NCBI GenBank assembly: GCA_003453695.1
Contig: DMNK01000123.1
Location: forward strand, 44,822 to 66,233
From: Acidimicrobiaceae bacterium
GTDB lineage: Bacteria; Actinomycetota; Acidimicrobiia; Acidimicrobiales; UBA8190
Reading direction: 5' to 3'
Length of the DNA: 21,412 bases
This document shows positions 1 through 7,896 of the stretch, one piece after another. Every line of letters begins with the position of its first letter. Within the stretch, counting starts at the first letter, position 1. The translations under genes were made by a program, and so were the position numbers. Below the pieces are notes generated by a model. That model had not been told where the DNA came from. It worked only from the letters and a program-made list of their open reading frames with translations, and ran no database searches.

Positions 1-635
1 TGGCCGAGCAGCGTGACCTCGCTCACTCCCCTGTGCGCCAGCGCCGTCACCTCGGCCACCAACTCCTCGAAGGGCCGGCTCACCTCCCTGCCGCGCACAC
101 TGGGCACGATGCAGAAGGCACACGAGTTGTCGCAGCCCACCTGGACGGTGACCCAGGCCGAGTGCCGGCTCGATCGCTGCGGCTGCAGGGCGGCGTCGGC
201 GGGAACCCCCGCCGAGCCGGGAGCGTCGTCAGCACCCGCCGGAGCCGGCGCGTCGAGGATCTCGACCACCGGGCCGCTTCGCTCGGCGAGACGGAGCAGC
301 GCCGGTGCCCGCTCCAGGTTGTGGGTCCCGAACACCACGTCCACGTGTGGTGCTCTGCGCCTGACCAGCTCGCCGTCCTTCTGCGCCAGGCAGCCGGCGA
401 CGGCGACCGTGGTGCCCGGTCGGCTCAGGAGGTGGGGCTTCAACCGGCCGAGCTCGCCGTAGAGCTTGTTGTCGGCGTTCTCCCGGATGCAGCACGTGTT
501 GAACACGATCACGTCCGCGCTCTCGGCGCTGACGGCGGGCTCGAGGCCGTCCGCCACCAGGAGCCCGGCGATGCGCTCGGAGTCGTGTTCGTTCATCTGG
601 CACCCGAAAGTGCGGATGTGAAACGTGCGCGACAT
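1..635 (-). CDS. miaB: MiaB, tRNA-2-methylthio-N6-dimethylallyladenosine synthase (N-terminal part)
   Basis: MiaB is a radical-SAM methylthiotransferase that adds a methylthio group to isopentenyl-adenosine 37 of tRNAs reading UNN codons. The gene starts at ATG 635 and runs off the left edge, leaving about 211 residues. The N-terminal UPF0004 domain shows its three cluster cysteines: C12 in TFGCQMNEHDSE, C48 in FNTCCIREN, and C82 in AGCLAQKDGE. The radical-SAM CxxxCxxC triad is C168, C172, C175 (GCDNSCAFCIVPS), followed by RGREVSRP. An Ala/Pro/Gly-rich stretch at about 129-152 lengthens the linker between the two domains. The motif set and the 'NMxExDSE'-like start separate MiaB/MtaB from RimO; QMNEHDSE favours MiaB. 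It lies 11 nt after thrB on the same strand and is probably cotranscribed with it. Confidence 0.95.
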   Translation of the reverse strand, partial: MSRTFHIRTFGCQMNEHDSERIAGLLVADGLEPAVSAESADVIVFNTCCIRENADNKLYGELGRLKPHLLSRPGTTVAVAGCLAQKDGELVRRRAPHVDVVFGTHNLERAPALLRLAERSGPVVEILDAPAPAGADDAPGSAGVPADAALQPQRSSRHSAWVTVQVGCDNSCAFCIVPSVRGREVSRPFEELVAEVTALAHRGVSEVTLLG

Positions 636-646
636 GCGGTGCGAGT

Positions 647-1498
647 CTACGGCCGGTCGACGACCAGCCCTTCGAGATCGGGGTGCAGGACGCGCACCTC
701 GGCGGTGATGCCGAGCTCCTCCACGGCGTGCTCCATGCCGGCGCACACCTTGCCCGTGTCGGCACCGTCGCACAGGCCGAGGAGGGTGGGCCCCGCTCCC
801 GACCAGCACGACGCCAGCGCCCCGGCGGCCACGAACCGCCCCAGCAGCTGCGGGGCCTCGGGGAACAGCGGGATGCGGTAGTCCTGGTGCACCCGGTCCT
901 CGGTGGCCTCCTTGACCAGCAGCGCCCGGTCGGCGAGCCCGGCCAGGAGGAGCGCCATCCGGCCCAGATTGAACGTGACGTCGGCCCGGCTCAGCCGTTG
1001 CGGCAGGACCTGGCGGGCCCTCGCCGTGGCGAGAGGGCGCTCGGGCACGACCGCCACGAGCCCCAGCCCGGCGTCGAAGGGCAGGCGCACGGCGCGCACG
1101 GCCCCTCGCACCGTCGTGGCGGCCAGCAGTCCCCCCACCACCGAGGCGGCGGCGTTCTCCGGGTGGCCCTCCACCCGGGCAGCCACCGAGAGGGGATCCT
1201 TGGACCCGGCGGCGGCGGCGGCGGCCACGGCCAGGGCGGCCGACGAGCCCAGCCCCCGGGCGACGGGGATCTCCGACCGCACCGTGATGGCCAGCCGGTC
1301 ATGGCCCGCCACGTCGATGGCCACCCGTGCCGCCAGGTGGGTGGCGTCGGCGGCCAGGTCCGACCCCTCCCCCTCGGCCCGCACCACCAGGCGGGACGCC
1401 GGCTCCACCTCAACCTCCACATAGAGGTCGACGGCCAGGGCGAGCACGTCGAACCCGGGCCCGAGGTTCGCCGCCGACGCCGGTGCCCGTGCCCGCAT
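647..1498 (-). CDS. thrB: Homoserine kinase (GHMP kinase family)
   Basis: Predicted to phosphorylate L-homoserine to O-phosphohomoserine, the penultimate step to threonine, in the cytosol. The 283 residues contain the three GHMP signatures. Motif 1 is PASAANLGPGFD at 6-17, typical of ThrB. The glycine-rich ATP loop is PVARGLGSSAALA at about 78-90. A late SGAGPT motif is near residue 235. GHPENAA at 111-117 matches the HPDN-type motif of homoserine kinases. It is slightly shorter than the usual 290-310 residues but complete. Start is ATG 1498, six nt after the ECF41 sigma factor stop, and it is followed 11 nt later by miaB. No thrA or thrC is visible here. An alternative GHMP kinase is possible, but motif 1 makes ThrB most likely. 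Confidence 0.9.
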   Translation of the reverse strand: MRARAPASAANLGPGFDVLALAVDLYVEVEVEPASRLVVRAEGEGSDLAADATHLAARVAIDVAGHDRLAITVRSEIPVARGLGSSAALAVAAAAAAGSKDPLSVAARVEGHPENAAASVVGGLLAATTVRGAVRAVRLPFDAGLGLVAVVPERPLATARARQVLPQRLSRADVTFNLGRMALLLAGLADRALLVKEATEDRVHQDYRIPLFPEAPQLLGRFVAAGALASCWSGAGPTLLGLCDGADTGKVCAGMEHAVEELGITAEVRVLHPDLEGLVVDRP

Positions 1499-1504
1499 TG
1501 GCGG

Positions 1505-2413
1505 TCAGGGTACTGCCCGGGACCCCCAGGCGCCGGGCTGGACGGCGCCCAGCTTGTCGGGATTGCTCACCACACGGACTCCCACGATGCGCCCCTCGCT
1601 CACGTCCAGGACCACCGCAGCGGTGGCGATCCCGCCGTCGCTGATGACCACACCGGGCTGACGGTTGAGCAGACGCAGCTCGACCCCGGACTGCGGCGAC
1701 AGCGACTTGGCGATGCCCACCAGAAAGCGCGACGCCCGATGGGCGCCGAGCACGGGCCGGGGCGCGGCCCGGGCCTTGCCCCCACCGTCGGTCCACACGA
1801 CCACGTCCTCGGCCAGCAGGGTCATGAGGCCGCCCAAGTCCCCCGAGCCGCAGGCGTCCACGAAACGCCGCGCCAGTTCGTAGGACTGCTGCACGTCGGC
1901 GTCGAAGCGGCGGCGGCGCTCGGCCACCCGGCGACGGGCCCGGCTTGCCAGCTGGCGGCAGTTGGCCGGGGACTCACCCGTCATCTCGGACACTTCGGGG
2001 AACCCGTACCCGAACACGTCGTGAAGGAGGAAGACGGCACGCGACAGCGGGTCGAGCTCCTCGAGGAGGACCAAGAACGCCAGGGACAGCGAGTCGGCCA
2101 TCTCGGCGACGGCGGCCGGGTCGCTGTCGCCGACAGGCACGGGCTCGGGGAGCCAGGTCCCCGGGTACGACTCCCGCCGGGCGCGCGCCGCGGTGAGGCG
2201 GTCGATGCACAACCGGGTGACGACCGTCGTCAGGTAGGCACGAGGCGACTCCACCTCGACGGCGTCCTGGGCTTGCCAGCGCACGAAGGCGTCCTGCACG
2301 ACGTCGTCGGCGTCGGTGGTGGTGCCCAGCATGCGGTAGGCCAACCCGAACAGGACGGGCCGCAGCTCGAGGAAGGCAGCGAGGCGGTCGCTCACCGGCG
2401 CCCTCGACGTCAC
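1505..2413 (-). CDS. ECF41-family (SigJ-like) RNA polymerase sigma factor
   Basis: A sigma factor with a fused C-terminal SnoaL/NTF2-like regulatory domain. Residues about 10-75 form sigma region 2 (YRMLGTTTDADDVVQDAF) and about 105-165 form region 4 with its helix-turn-helix. The rest is the extension. All three ECF41 hallmarks are visible: WLPEP at 87-91, DGGGK at 209-213 and NPDKL at 284-288. In characterised ECF41 proteins the C-terminal domain modulates activity, and no anti-sigma factor is needed; none is present here. The start chosen is GTG 2413, which overlaps the stop of the AhpD-like gene (GTGA), giving 302 residues, normal for the group; upstream in-frame codons would only read into that gene. 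The association with a carboxymuconolactone decarboxylase-family partner is the classic ECF41 context. Expression is likely autoregulated through the promoter at 3072-3098. Confidence 0.95.
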   Translation of the reverse strand: MTSRAPVSDRLAAFLELRPVLFGLAYRMLGTTTDADDVVQDAFVRWQAQDAVEVESPRAYLTTVVTRLCIDRLTAARARRESYPGTWLPEPVPVGDSDPAAVAEMADSLSLAFLVLLEELDPLSRAVFLLHDVFGYGFPEVSEMTGESPANCRQLASRARRRVAERRRRFDADVQQSYELARRFVDACGSGDLGGLMTLLAEDVVVWTDGGGKARAAPRPVLGAHRASRFLVGIAKSLSPQSGVELRLLNRQPGVVISDGGIATAAVVLDVSEGRIVGVRVVSNPDKLGAVQPGAWGSRAVP

Positions 2414-2991
2414 CGGCGCCCACTGGCGACGGCGGCGGCGACCGGCACGGCGCACTCGTCGGCGAAGCCCTGGCTCTTCAGCCCGAGGCCGCCGTTGAAG
2501 CGCGAGCGGTAGTTCTCCAGTGCCACCCACGACGCCAGCTCCACGACCTCGGCCTCACTGAGGTGTCTGCGCAAGCTCGACATCACCTCGCCGGCAACGG
2601 CGACGGGGGTGGCGGTGGCCAGCTCGGCGTACTCGAGCACGGCCCGCTCTCGTTCGTCGTACAGCTCGCTGTCGCGCCAGTTCGCCACGTCGCGAATCTT
2701 GGCCGGGTCCATCTCGTTCTGCTGGCTCTCGTAGTAGCCGTAGTCCAGGCACCACGAACAACCGATGCGCGCTGACGTCAGCTGGATCGCCAGCCACCGC
2801 AGTCCGGGGTCCAGCCGGCGCCACCCCGCTCCGGCAACGGCCTCCAGCGCGCCCATGGCGACGAGGACTCCCCGGTGATGGGCGGCCGCCATGGCCGGCT
2901 CCACCAGCCGGCCGAAGCGCCGGCGGGAGTAGGCGAACGCAAGTCGTCCAATTACGCCATGGGGCCGCTCCAGCAGTGTCACATGGGCCAT
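2410..2991 (-). CDS. Carboxymuconolactone decarboxylase / AhpD-like protein, ECF41 partner
   Basis: A 193-residue alpha-helical protein of the carboxymuconolactone decarboxylase/AhpD superfamily, the 'C' of the COE (carboxymuconolactone decarboxylase, oxidoreductase, epimerase) proteins habitually encoded beside ECF41 sigma factors. The core motif GCSWCLDYG places a redox CxxC at C78/C81. The position that carries the relay histidine in AhpD (C+4) is glycine 85, so catalysis, if any, may differ from AhpD. Conserved features also include the RxxxVLEYAE helix near 115-123 and the ELxxWVALENYRSRFN helix near 151-166. Start is ATG 2991, with a strong ribosome site AGGAGG ending about five nt upstream. 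The stop overlaps the sigma factor GTG by 4 nt, suggesting translational coupling. The substrate is unknown; a peroxidase or redox role under stress is an inference. Confidence 0.9.
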   Translation of the reverse strand: MAHVTLLERPHGVIGRLAFAYSRRRFGRLVEPAMAAAHHRGVLVAMGALEAVAGAGWRRLDPGLRWLAIQLTSARIGCSWCLDYGYYESQQNEMDPAKIRDVANWRDSELYDERERAVLEYAELATATPVAVAGEVMSSLRRHLSEAEVVELASWVALENYRSRFNGGLGLKSQGFADECAVPVAAAVASGRR

Positions 2992-3071
2992 GGTGCCTCC
3001 TGTCCTCCGACGTCTTTTGGGGGTCGTGCCAAGGCTGTGCTTCTTCCCTTTACGACCCTGTTCCTCTAAGA

Positions 3072-3098
3072 GACGATGCCGGGGCTCGAACTGTGACA
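3072..3098 (-). promoter_or_regulatory. Predicted ECF41-dependent promoter
   Basis: On the minus strand TGTCACA (3098-3092) is followed after exactly 16 nt by CGTC (3075-3072). This equals, as I recall it, the -35/-10 consensus described for ECF41 sigma factors. It lies about 80 nt upstream of the AhpD-like gene ATG, in the only intergenic gap of this operon, and directly after the FtsX permease stop at 3122. It predicts positive autoregulation of the AhpD-like/sigma operon. Confidence 0.8.
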
Positions 3099-3121
3099 GT
3101 GGCTGGGGACCACACCCGCCG

Positions 3122-5620
3122 TCACTCGTACTGCAGGGCCTCCACCACCCGCAGCCGGGACACCTGCCAGGCCGGCCACGAGGAGGCAGCGGCCGCCACC
3201 ACCACGGCCAGGGGCACGTACAGAGCCAGGCTGGCGACGTCCAACCGGTACGGGTCGTGGAAGCCCACGAGAAGCGGCGTGACCTGGACCAGCGCATCCA
3301 TGTCCACCACCCCCATCACGATCCCGAGCACGCTCGCCACCACCGCCACTACCAGGGCTTCGGACAGCACCATCCGGAACTTCTCGCCCCGGGTCAGGCC
3401 CACCGCCGACAACAGGCCGAACTCACGGCGGCGTTGCAAGGCTGCCAGTGACAGCGTGGACAGCACGCTCACGAAGGCGACGACCAGCAGCGCCCGCTGC
3501 AACGCCCAGAAGGGGGTGAGCTCCGAGTTGGCCACGCCGGAGATGTCCCGCACCAGTCCGGCGGGCGTCCTGAACACCATGTCCGGGGGCAGGCCGGCAG
3601 CCGCCGCTCGAGCCCGAAGGGCGGTGAGATTCGTTCCCGGCGTCGCCACCAACTCCAAGGTGGTGGGCAGCTGGGGCCCGAACAGCTGACCGAAACGCGC
3701 CGACGACATCGTCACGTTCTCGCCGCCGAAGTCGCCCAGCTCCCACACCCCCCCGGTCGTCACCCGGACACGTCCGGCCGGCGTGTCGAGGGCGAGGTCC
3801 GAGCCGGGTCCGAGGTGCAGGCGCCGGGCCAGGCCGGCGCCCACCATCACCTCGCCTCTGCGGTACCTGGCGGGGACCAGGTGTCCGGTGTCCACGACGG
3901 GGTGTCCGGACAGATCGTCGATCGCCTCGACCTGAATCAACTGCGCGGGCGTGGAGCCGATGAGCGCCACCCGGAACGGCTCCACACGCTCGACACCTGG
4001 TAAGGCTCCGAGAACAGCGGCGGTCCCGGCCGGGACACGGCCATCGGTGTTGTTCTCGCTGCGGTCGGCCGCTGTGGTCACGAGCACGCCTCGGCCGGAC
4101 GCCGAGCCGGCGACCCCCGAGACGATGCCGTCGTGGATGGACACGTCATAACTGGCGGTCATGAACGCCACGCCAACCGAGGCAGCCACCGCCACCGCCA
4201 CGACACCCGTGCGCCCGGGATGTCGGAGCACGTTGGCGAGCGCCAGGCGGAACACGCCTCGGCGAGGAGGGCGACGGATCGACGCCGTCACCGCCAGGGG
4301 TGCTGCATAGCCAACGGCCAGCACACTGGCCAGCACGCACACCACGAAGGCGAGGCTGACCACGGGCGACTGCCAAGGCGCCAGTGCGCCGTGACGGGCG
4401 GCGAGCCACTCGACGACGATGGCGGCCCCCACCACAGCAGCCAGCGGGAGGGCGTGGCGGATCGAGACTCCCCGACGTGCCTCCCCCACCCGCTCACGTC
4501 CTGACAGCTCGGCGACGACGTCACTTCGGAGCGCCCGGCGCACGGGACCAACGGCGGCCACGATGCCGATCACCAGTCCCAAACCCAACCCGGCGACGTA
4601 GATGGCGGGCGAGGTGTGGACGGCGATGGGCACACCGAGGGCTTGTGACGAGAAGGTGCTCAGCGCCGAGACCGTCGAGCCGGCGAGCACGGTGCCGCCC
4701 GCGGCACCGAACACCCCACCGAGCATGCCCACCACGGCCGCCTCGCCGAACCCACCGGCCGCCACCAGTCCCGGCGAGGCGCCCAGCGCTGCGCCCACGG
4801 CATCGTCTCGGCGTCGCTGTTCCAAGGAGAGGCTGACCACGTTGTAGACGAGCACAGCGGCGATGCCGGCGGCGAGCACGGCCAGGATGGTGAGCAGGGG
4901 CACGATGTCGCCGATGGCGGCTCCCACCTCAGGTGGAGGGTCGGTCGCCGACAGCACGGCGTTCTGTGGACCGACCACGGCGGCAAGGCGCGCCGCCAGG
5001 ACGGCAGTGGGGACCGAGGAGAGCGGCGTCACGTACACCACGTCGAGCCGATCGGCGCGATCGAAGAGCCGCTGGGCCCTGTCGAGGTCCATGACGACCA
5101 CGGCTCCGCCGTTCACCTTGTCGAGCAGGGTCGTCCGTGCCGCGCTCGACATCGGAATCACGCCGGTCGACGTCTCCATCCACGAGCCTCGGCCCAAGCC
5201 GGATGCCAGGAGCGCCGAGGTGGCCATGGGCGTCCCCGGCCCGCAGGCCACTCCGGTGACGAGAGCAGCGCCGCAGTCGACGCCGAGGGCCACGACGGAC
5301 CGGGTCCGTCCGCCGGCGGTGCGAACCACGGTCGAGACCTGCACCACCGGAACCGAGCGTGCCACGCCGGGGGTGCGGGCCACCGCCCCGGCATAACGCT
5401 GGTCGAGGCCGCCCGAGCTGTCGGCACCCACCACGCGCAAAGGCGCCGGTCCCGCCAGCTGTCGTCCGAGCTGCGCCAAGGACCAATTGACGCTCGAACG
5501 CACCACGACGACCGACAGCGCCAGCGAGCTGCCCGCCGCCACGGATACCACGGCCATGACGGTTCGGAGCTGCGGTCGAGCCAGCCGCCGCAGATACAAG
5601 AGCCACAGGGCTCGCGTCAC
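3122..5620 (-). CDS. FtsX-family ABC transporter permease, two-domain
   Basis: A large 832-residue membrane protein. An N-terminal helix at about 20-41 is followed by a MacB-like extracytoplasmic domain (about 45-230). The first FtsX bundle spans about 235-370 and contains the cytoplasmic coupling motif LEQRRRDDAVGAALGASPG. Two further helices lie at about 385-445. A second extracytoplasmic domain occupies about 490-700, and the C-terminal FtsX bundle about 705-825 contains LQRRREFGLLSAVGLTRGEK. This duplicated arrangement is typical of the large actinobacterial FtsX permeases, which use ATP hydrolysis to move or release hydrophobic cargo or to drive extracytoplasmic proteins rather than importing small solutes. 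GTG 5620 overlaps the ATPase stop (GTGA), so the two are translationally coupled. The substrate cannot be told from sequence; lipid/lipoprotein or antimicrobial export are the usual possibilities. Confidence 0.9.
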   Translation of the reverse strand: MTRALWLLYLRRLARPQLRTVMAVVSVAAGSSLALSVVVVRSSVNWSLAQLGRQLAGPAPLRVVGADSSGGLDQRYAGAVARTPGVARSVPVVQVSTVVRTAGGRTRSVVALGVDCGAALVTGVACGPGTPMATSALLASGLGRGSWMETSTGVIPMSSAARTTLLDKVNGGAVVVMDLDRAQRLFDRADRLDVVYVTPLSSVPTAVLAARLAAVVGPQNAVLSATDPPPEVGAAIGDIVPLLTILAVLAAGIAAVLVYNVVSLSLEQRRRDDAVGAALGASPGLVAAGGFGEAAVVGMLGGVFGAAGGTVLAGSTVSALSTFSSQALGVPIAVHTSPAIYVAGLGLGLVIGIVAAVGPVRRALRSDVVAELSGRERVGEARRGVSIRHALPLAAVVGAAIVVEWLAARHGALAPWQSPVVSLAFVVCVLASVLAVGYAAPLAVTASIRRPPRRGVFRLALANVLRHPGRTGVVAVAVAASVGVAFMTASYDVSIHDGIVSGVAGSASGRGVLVTTAADRSENNTDGRVPAGTAAVLGALPGVERVEPFRVALIGSTPAQLIQVEAIDDLSGHPVVDTGHLVPARYRRGEVMVGAGLARRLHLGPGSDLALDTPAGRVRVTTGGVWELGDFGGENVTMSSARFGQLFGPQLPTTLELVATPGTNLTALRARAAAAGLPPDMVFRTPAGLVRDISGVANSELTPFWALQRALLVVAFVSVLSTLSLAALQRRREFGLLSAVGLTRGEKFRMVLSEALVVAVVASVLGIVMGVVDMDALVQVTPLLVGFHDPYRLDVASLALYVPLAVVVAAAASSWPAWQVSRLRVVEALQYE

Positions 5621-6336
5621 GGCGTCTGAATCCGGCCGTCACGCATGGCCACGACCCGGTCCGCCAGTCCGGCGGCGACGGGGTCGTGGGTGACGAGCAC
5701 CAAGGCGGCGCCGTGCTGGCGGACCTGGGTGGTCAGCACGTCGAGGACTTCGGCGCCCGTGACCGAGTCCAAGTTGCCCGTGGGCTCGTCGGCCAGGATC
5801 AACGGCGGCCCAGCCACCAGGGCCCGGGCTATGGCGACCCGCTGCATCTCGCCGCCGGACAACTCGCCGGGGAAACGGGCCCCCTTGCCGGCCAGGCCCA
5901 CGGCGCCGAGCAGGGTCAGGGCGGCGTCGCGCGTCGAGCGATGCCCGTCGAAGAGGAGTGGCAGCTCGATGTTCTCGATGACGGAGAGGGACGGGATGAG
6001 TTGGAAGAACTGGAAGACGAACCCGACGTCCCGACGCCGCAGTCGGGCTCGAGCGCCAGCGCCGAGGGCGGCGAGAGGGACGCCGTCCACCGTGACGACG
6101 CCACTGTCAGGGTCGTCGAGGCCGCCGGCGATGTGCAGCAAGGTCGACTTCCCCGAGCCGCTCGGACCCACCACGGCCACGAATTCACCGGGGCACACGT
6201 CGAGGGAGACGTCGGCCAGGGCCACGAGATCCTCCCCGCCCTGGCGGTAGCGCTTCCAGACGCGCTGAAACTCGAGCGTCAGCCTCCTGTGCTCGATCGC
6301 CGCCCGCTCCGCCTGGGGGAGGCTCAGGCCCGCCAT
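5617..6336 (-). CDS. ABC transporter ATP-binding protein, MacB/LolD type
   Basis: The 239-residue ATPase that powers the neighbouring FtsX permease. Walker A is GPSGSGKST (57-65), the Q-loop FVFQFFQLIPSLSVIEN begins near 107, the signature is LSGGEMQR (159-166), Walker B is LILADEPTGNLD (179-190) and the switch histidine is in THD (H217). The 'FQxFxLIPxLxxxENxxLPL' segment and DEPTGNLD are characteristic of the MacB/LolD/FtsE subgroup. The start is ATG 6336 because AAGGAGG stands five nt upstream; an in-frame start further upstream would add a poorly conserved 18-residue tail and lacks a comparable ribosome site. The preceding gene is divergent (topoisomerase), so the promoter should lie within 6337-6472, but I see no convincing -35/-10 pair there. 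Confidence 0.95.
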   Translation of the reverse strand: MAGLSLPQAERAAIEHRRLTLEFQRVWKRYRQGGEDLVALADVSLDVCPGEFVAVVGPSGSGKSTLLHIAGGLDDPDSGVVTVDGVPLAALGAGARARLRRRDVGFVFQFFQLIPSLSVIENIELPLLFDGHRSTRDAALTLLGAVGLAGKGARFPGELSGGEMQRVAIARALVAGPPLILADEPTGNLDSVTGAEVLDVLTTQVRQHGAALVLVTHDPVAAGLADRVVAMRDGRIQTP

Positions 6337-6472
6337 GACACCTCCTTGCCCGCCCCAGAGGATAACCACGGCTCGCCTCGGGCCACCCATCCACGCGTGA
6401 GCGCCCGCCCGTCCGGCGTGTCATGGGTTGCCTTGTTTCTCGGAGACCGGGACTGGGGAGAACCGTGAGACC

Positions 6473-7537
6473 ATGCGCCTGCGCCGATCGTCGTGCGACC
6501 GGCCGGGAATTCGTCGCCGACGGAGGGGAAAGGGCTTCTCGTACCGCCACGACGACGGCTCACCGGCGACCGAGGAGGAGCTGGCCCGCATCCGCGCCTT
6601 GGCTGTGCCCCCGGCGTGGGCGGACGTATGGATCTGCCCGTGGCCCAACGGCCACATCCAGGCCTACGGGACGGACAACGCCGGGCGACGTCAGTACCGC
6701 TATCACGACCTGTGGCGCGAGCGACGCCACCACGAGAAGTTCGACAAGATGCTCGAGCTGGGCGAGCTCCTCCCGGCACTCCGCTCCCGGGTGGCGTTCC
6801 ACCTGCGCGGTGAGGACCTGAGCCGTGAACGGGTCCTGGCGGCGGCCGTTCGACTTCTCGACGTCGCATCTTTCAGAATCGGCGGCGAGGAGTACGCAGA
6901 GGAGAACGACACCTACGGACTGGCCAGCTTGCGACGAAAGCACGTCGAGGTGCACGACGCTCGAATCGCCTTCGACTTCCCAGCCACGCTCGGGGTGCGA
7001 CGGGTGTCCGTGGTCGAGGACCTCGACGTAGCACGCGTCTTCAGCGAGCTGAAGGCGCGCCAGGGCCGCGGGGGATTGTTGGTGTGCCGCCAGGACGACC
7101 ATTGGCGCCAGCTTCGCTCTGACGACGTGAACGCCTATCTCAAGGAGTGGGCCGGACAACAGTTCAGCGCCAAGGACTTCCGGACCTGGAACGCCACCGT
7201 CCTCGCCGCCGTGCACCTGGCTCGGATCGAGCGGGTGCCCGCCTCCGAGAGCGGCCAGAGGAGAGCGGTGCGCCAAGCCCTGGCGCAGGTTGCCGACTAC
7301 CTGGGGAACACGCCGGCAGTGTGCCGCGCTTCGTACGTCGATCCACGCATCGTCGAGGTGTTCCGACGCGGTGAGGGCCACGCGCTGCGCGACGCCCTCG
7401 TCGGACGACGGACCCGCCGGAGCAGGGAGGTGGCGGTCCTGCGCATCCTCGAGAGTAAGCGGGGGCAACGAGCACGACGAGACGGGCGACAGGGCAAAGG
7501 GCAGCAGAGAAACCGCCCCGAATCCCGCGCCGCCTGA
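6473..7537 (+). CDS. DNA topoisomerase IB (poxvirus-like), with altered catalytic lysine site
   Basis: A type IB topoisomerase relaxes supercoils by nicking one strand through a 3'-phosphotyrosine. Residues about 20-110 form the N-terminal clamp domain (GFSYRHDDG, IPPAW-like VPPAWADVWICPWPNGHIQA), and about 112-300 the catalytic domain. By analogy with vaccinia and Deinococcus enzymes, visible catalytic residues are R135 (SFRIGGEEYAEEN), R237 (KDFRTWNAT), N279 (in the position taken by histidine in vaccinia) and the nucleophile Y288 (CRASYVDP). The lysine loop, normally FxGKxG or FPAKSG, reads FDFPATLGVRR, with Thr172 (ACG) where Lys is expected. The length of 354 is normal and the tail is basic. 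The ATG at 6473 is used; a TTG at 6428 in frame would add 15 residues. The next gene follows after 14 nt. Confidence 0.9.
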   Translation: MRLRRSSCDRPGIRRRRRGKGFSYRHDDGSPATEEELARIRALAVPPAWADVWICPWPNGHIQAYGTDNAGRRQYRYHDLWRERRHHEKFDKMLELGELLPALRSRVAFHLRGEDLSRERVLAAAVRLLDVASFRIGGEEYAEENDTYGLASLRRKHVEVHDARIAFDFPATLGVRRVSVVEDLDVARVFSELKARQGRGGLLVCRQDDHWRQLRSDDVNAYLKEWAGQQFSAKDFRTWNATVLAAVHLARIERVPASESGQRRAVRQALAQVADYLGNTPAVCRASYVDPRIVEVFRRGEGHALRDALVGRRTRRSREVAVLRILESKRGQRARRDGRQGKGQQRNRPESRAA

Positions 7538-7551
7538 GCCTGGAGGCGACG

Positions 7552-7896
7552 ATGCACACGGCCGCCGTGCTTGCCATCCGAGCCCTCGCCGGTGGGGCGC
7601 TGGTCGTGGCCTTCGCCCTCCTGGGACACGCCCTGCGGCCCAAGTGGTTCGCCGGGCTGTTCGCGGCCGCCCCCTCCATCGCCCTGGCGAGTCTGATCGT
7701 GACGGCCGTCGACAAAGGAAGTGGCGCGGCGTCCCAGGCGGCGTTGGGGATGGTGTTCGGTGCGGTCGGCTTCGTCACCTTCGCCCTGACCGTCCGGCCG
7801 CTGCTGGCACGGACCCATGTGCTGGTGGCGTCTGCCGCCGGTTGCCTCGTGTGGCTCGTCGTCGGGGTCGGCAGCTACCTGGGCGCCCTCCGATGA
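7552..7896 (+). CDS. Small four-helix membrane protein, DUF3147-like (first of a pair)
   Basis: A 114-residue integral membrane protein with four predicted helices at about 4-26, 32-52, 62-84 and 88-111. The central motif RPKWFAGLFAAAPSIALASL (29-48) resembles the DUF3147 family, which has no established function; the assignment is from memory of the pattern. The start is ATG 7552 with GGAGG six nt upstream. It lies 14 nt after the topoisomerase stop, and its own stop overlaps the next gene by 4 nt (ATGA). The next gene has the same helix layout and a related central motif, so the two probably form one complex. Confidence 0.75.
   Translation: MHTAAVLAIRALAGGALVVAFALLGHALRPKWFAGLFAAAPSIALASLIVTAVDKGSGAASQAALGMVFGAVGFVTFALTVRPLLARTHVLVASAAGCLVWLVVGVGSYLGALR

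Noticed and set aside
683..2512. 609-codon open frame on the plus strand opposite thrB and the sigma factor
   Set aside because: Antisense to genes with clear family motifs, with His/Arg/Gly-rich composition typical of mirror frames in GC-rich DNA and no ribosome site.
2977..2983. Plus-strand TGTCACA resembling an ECF41 -35 element
   Set aside because: No CGTC at the right distance, and it lies inside the AhpD-like coding region facing the wrong way.
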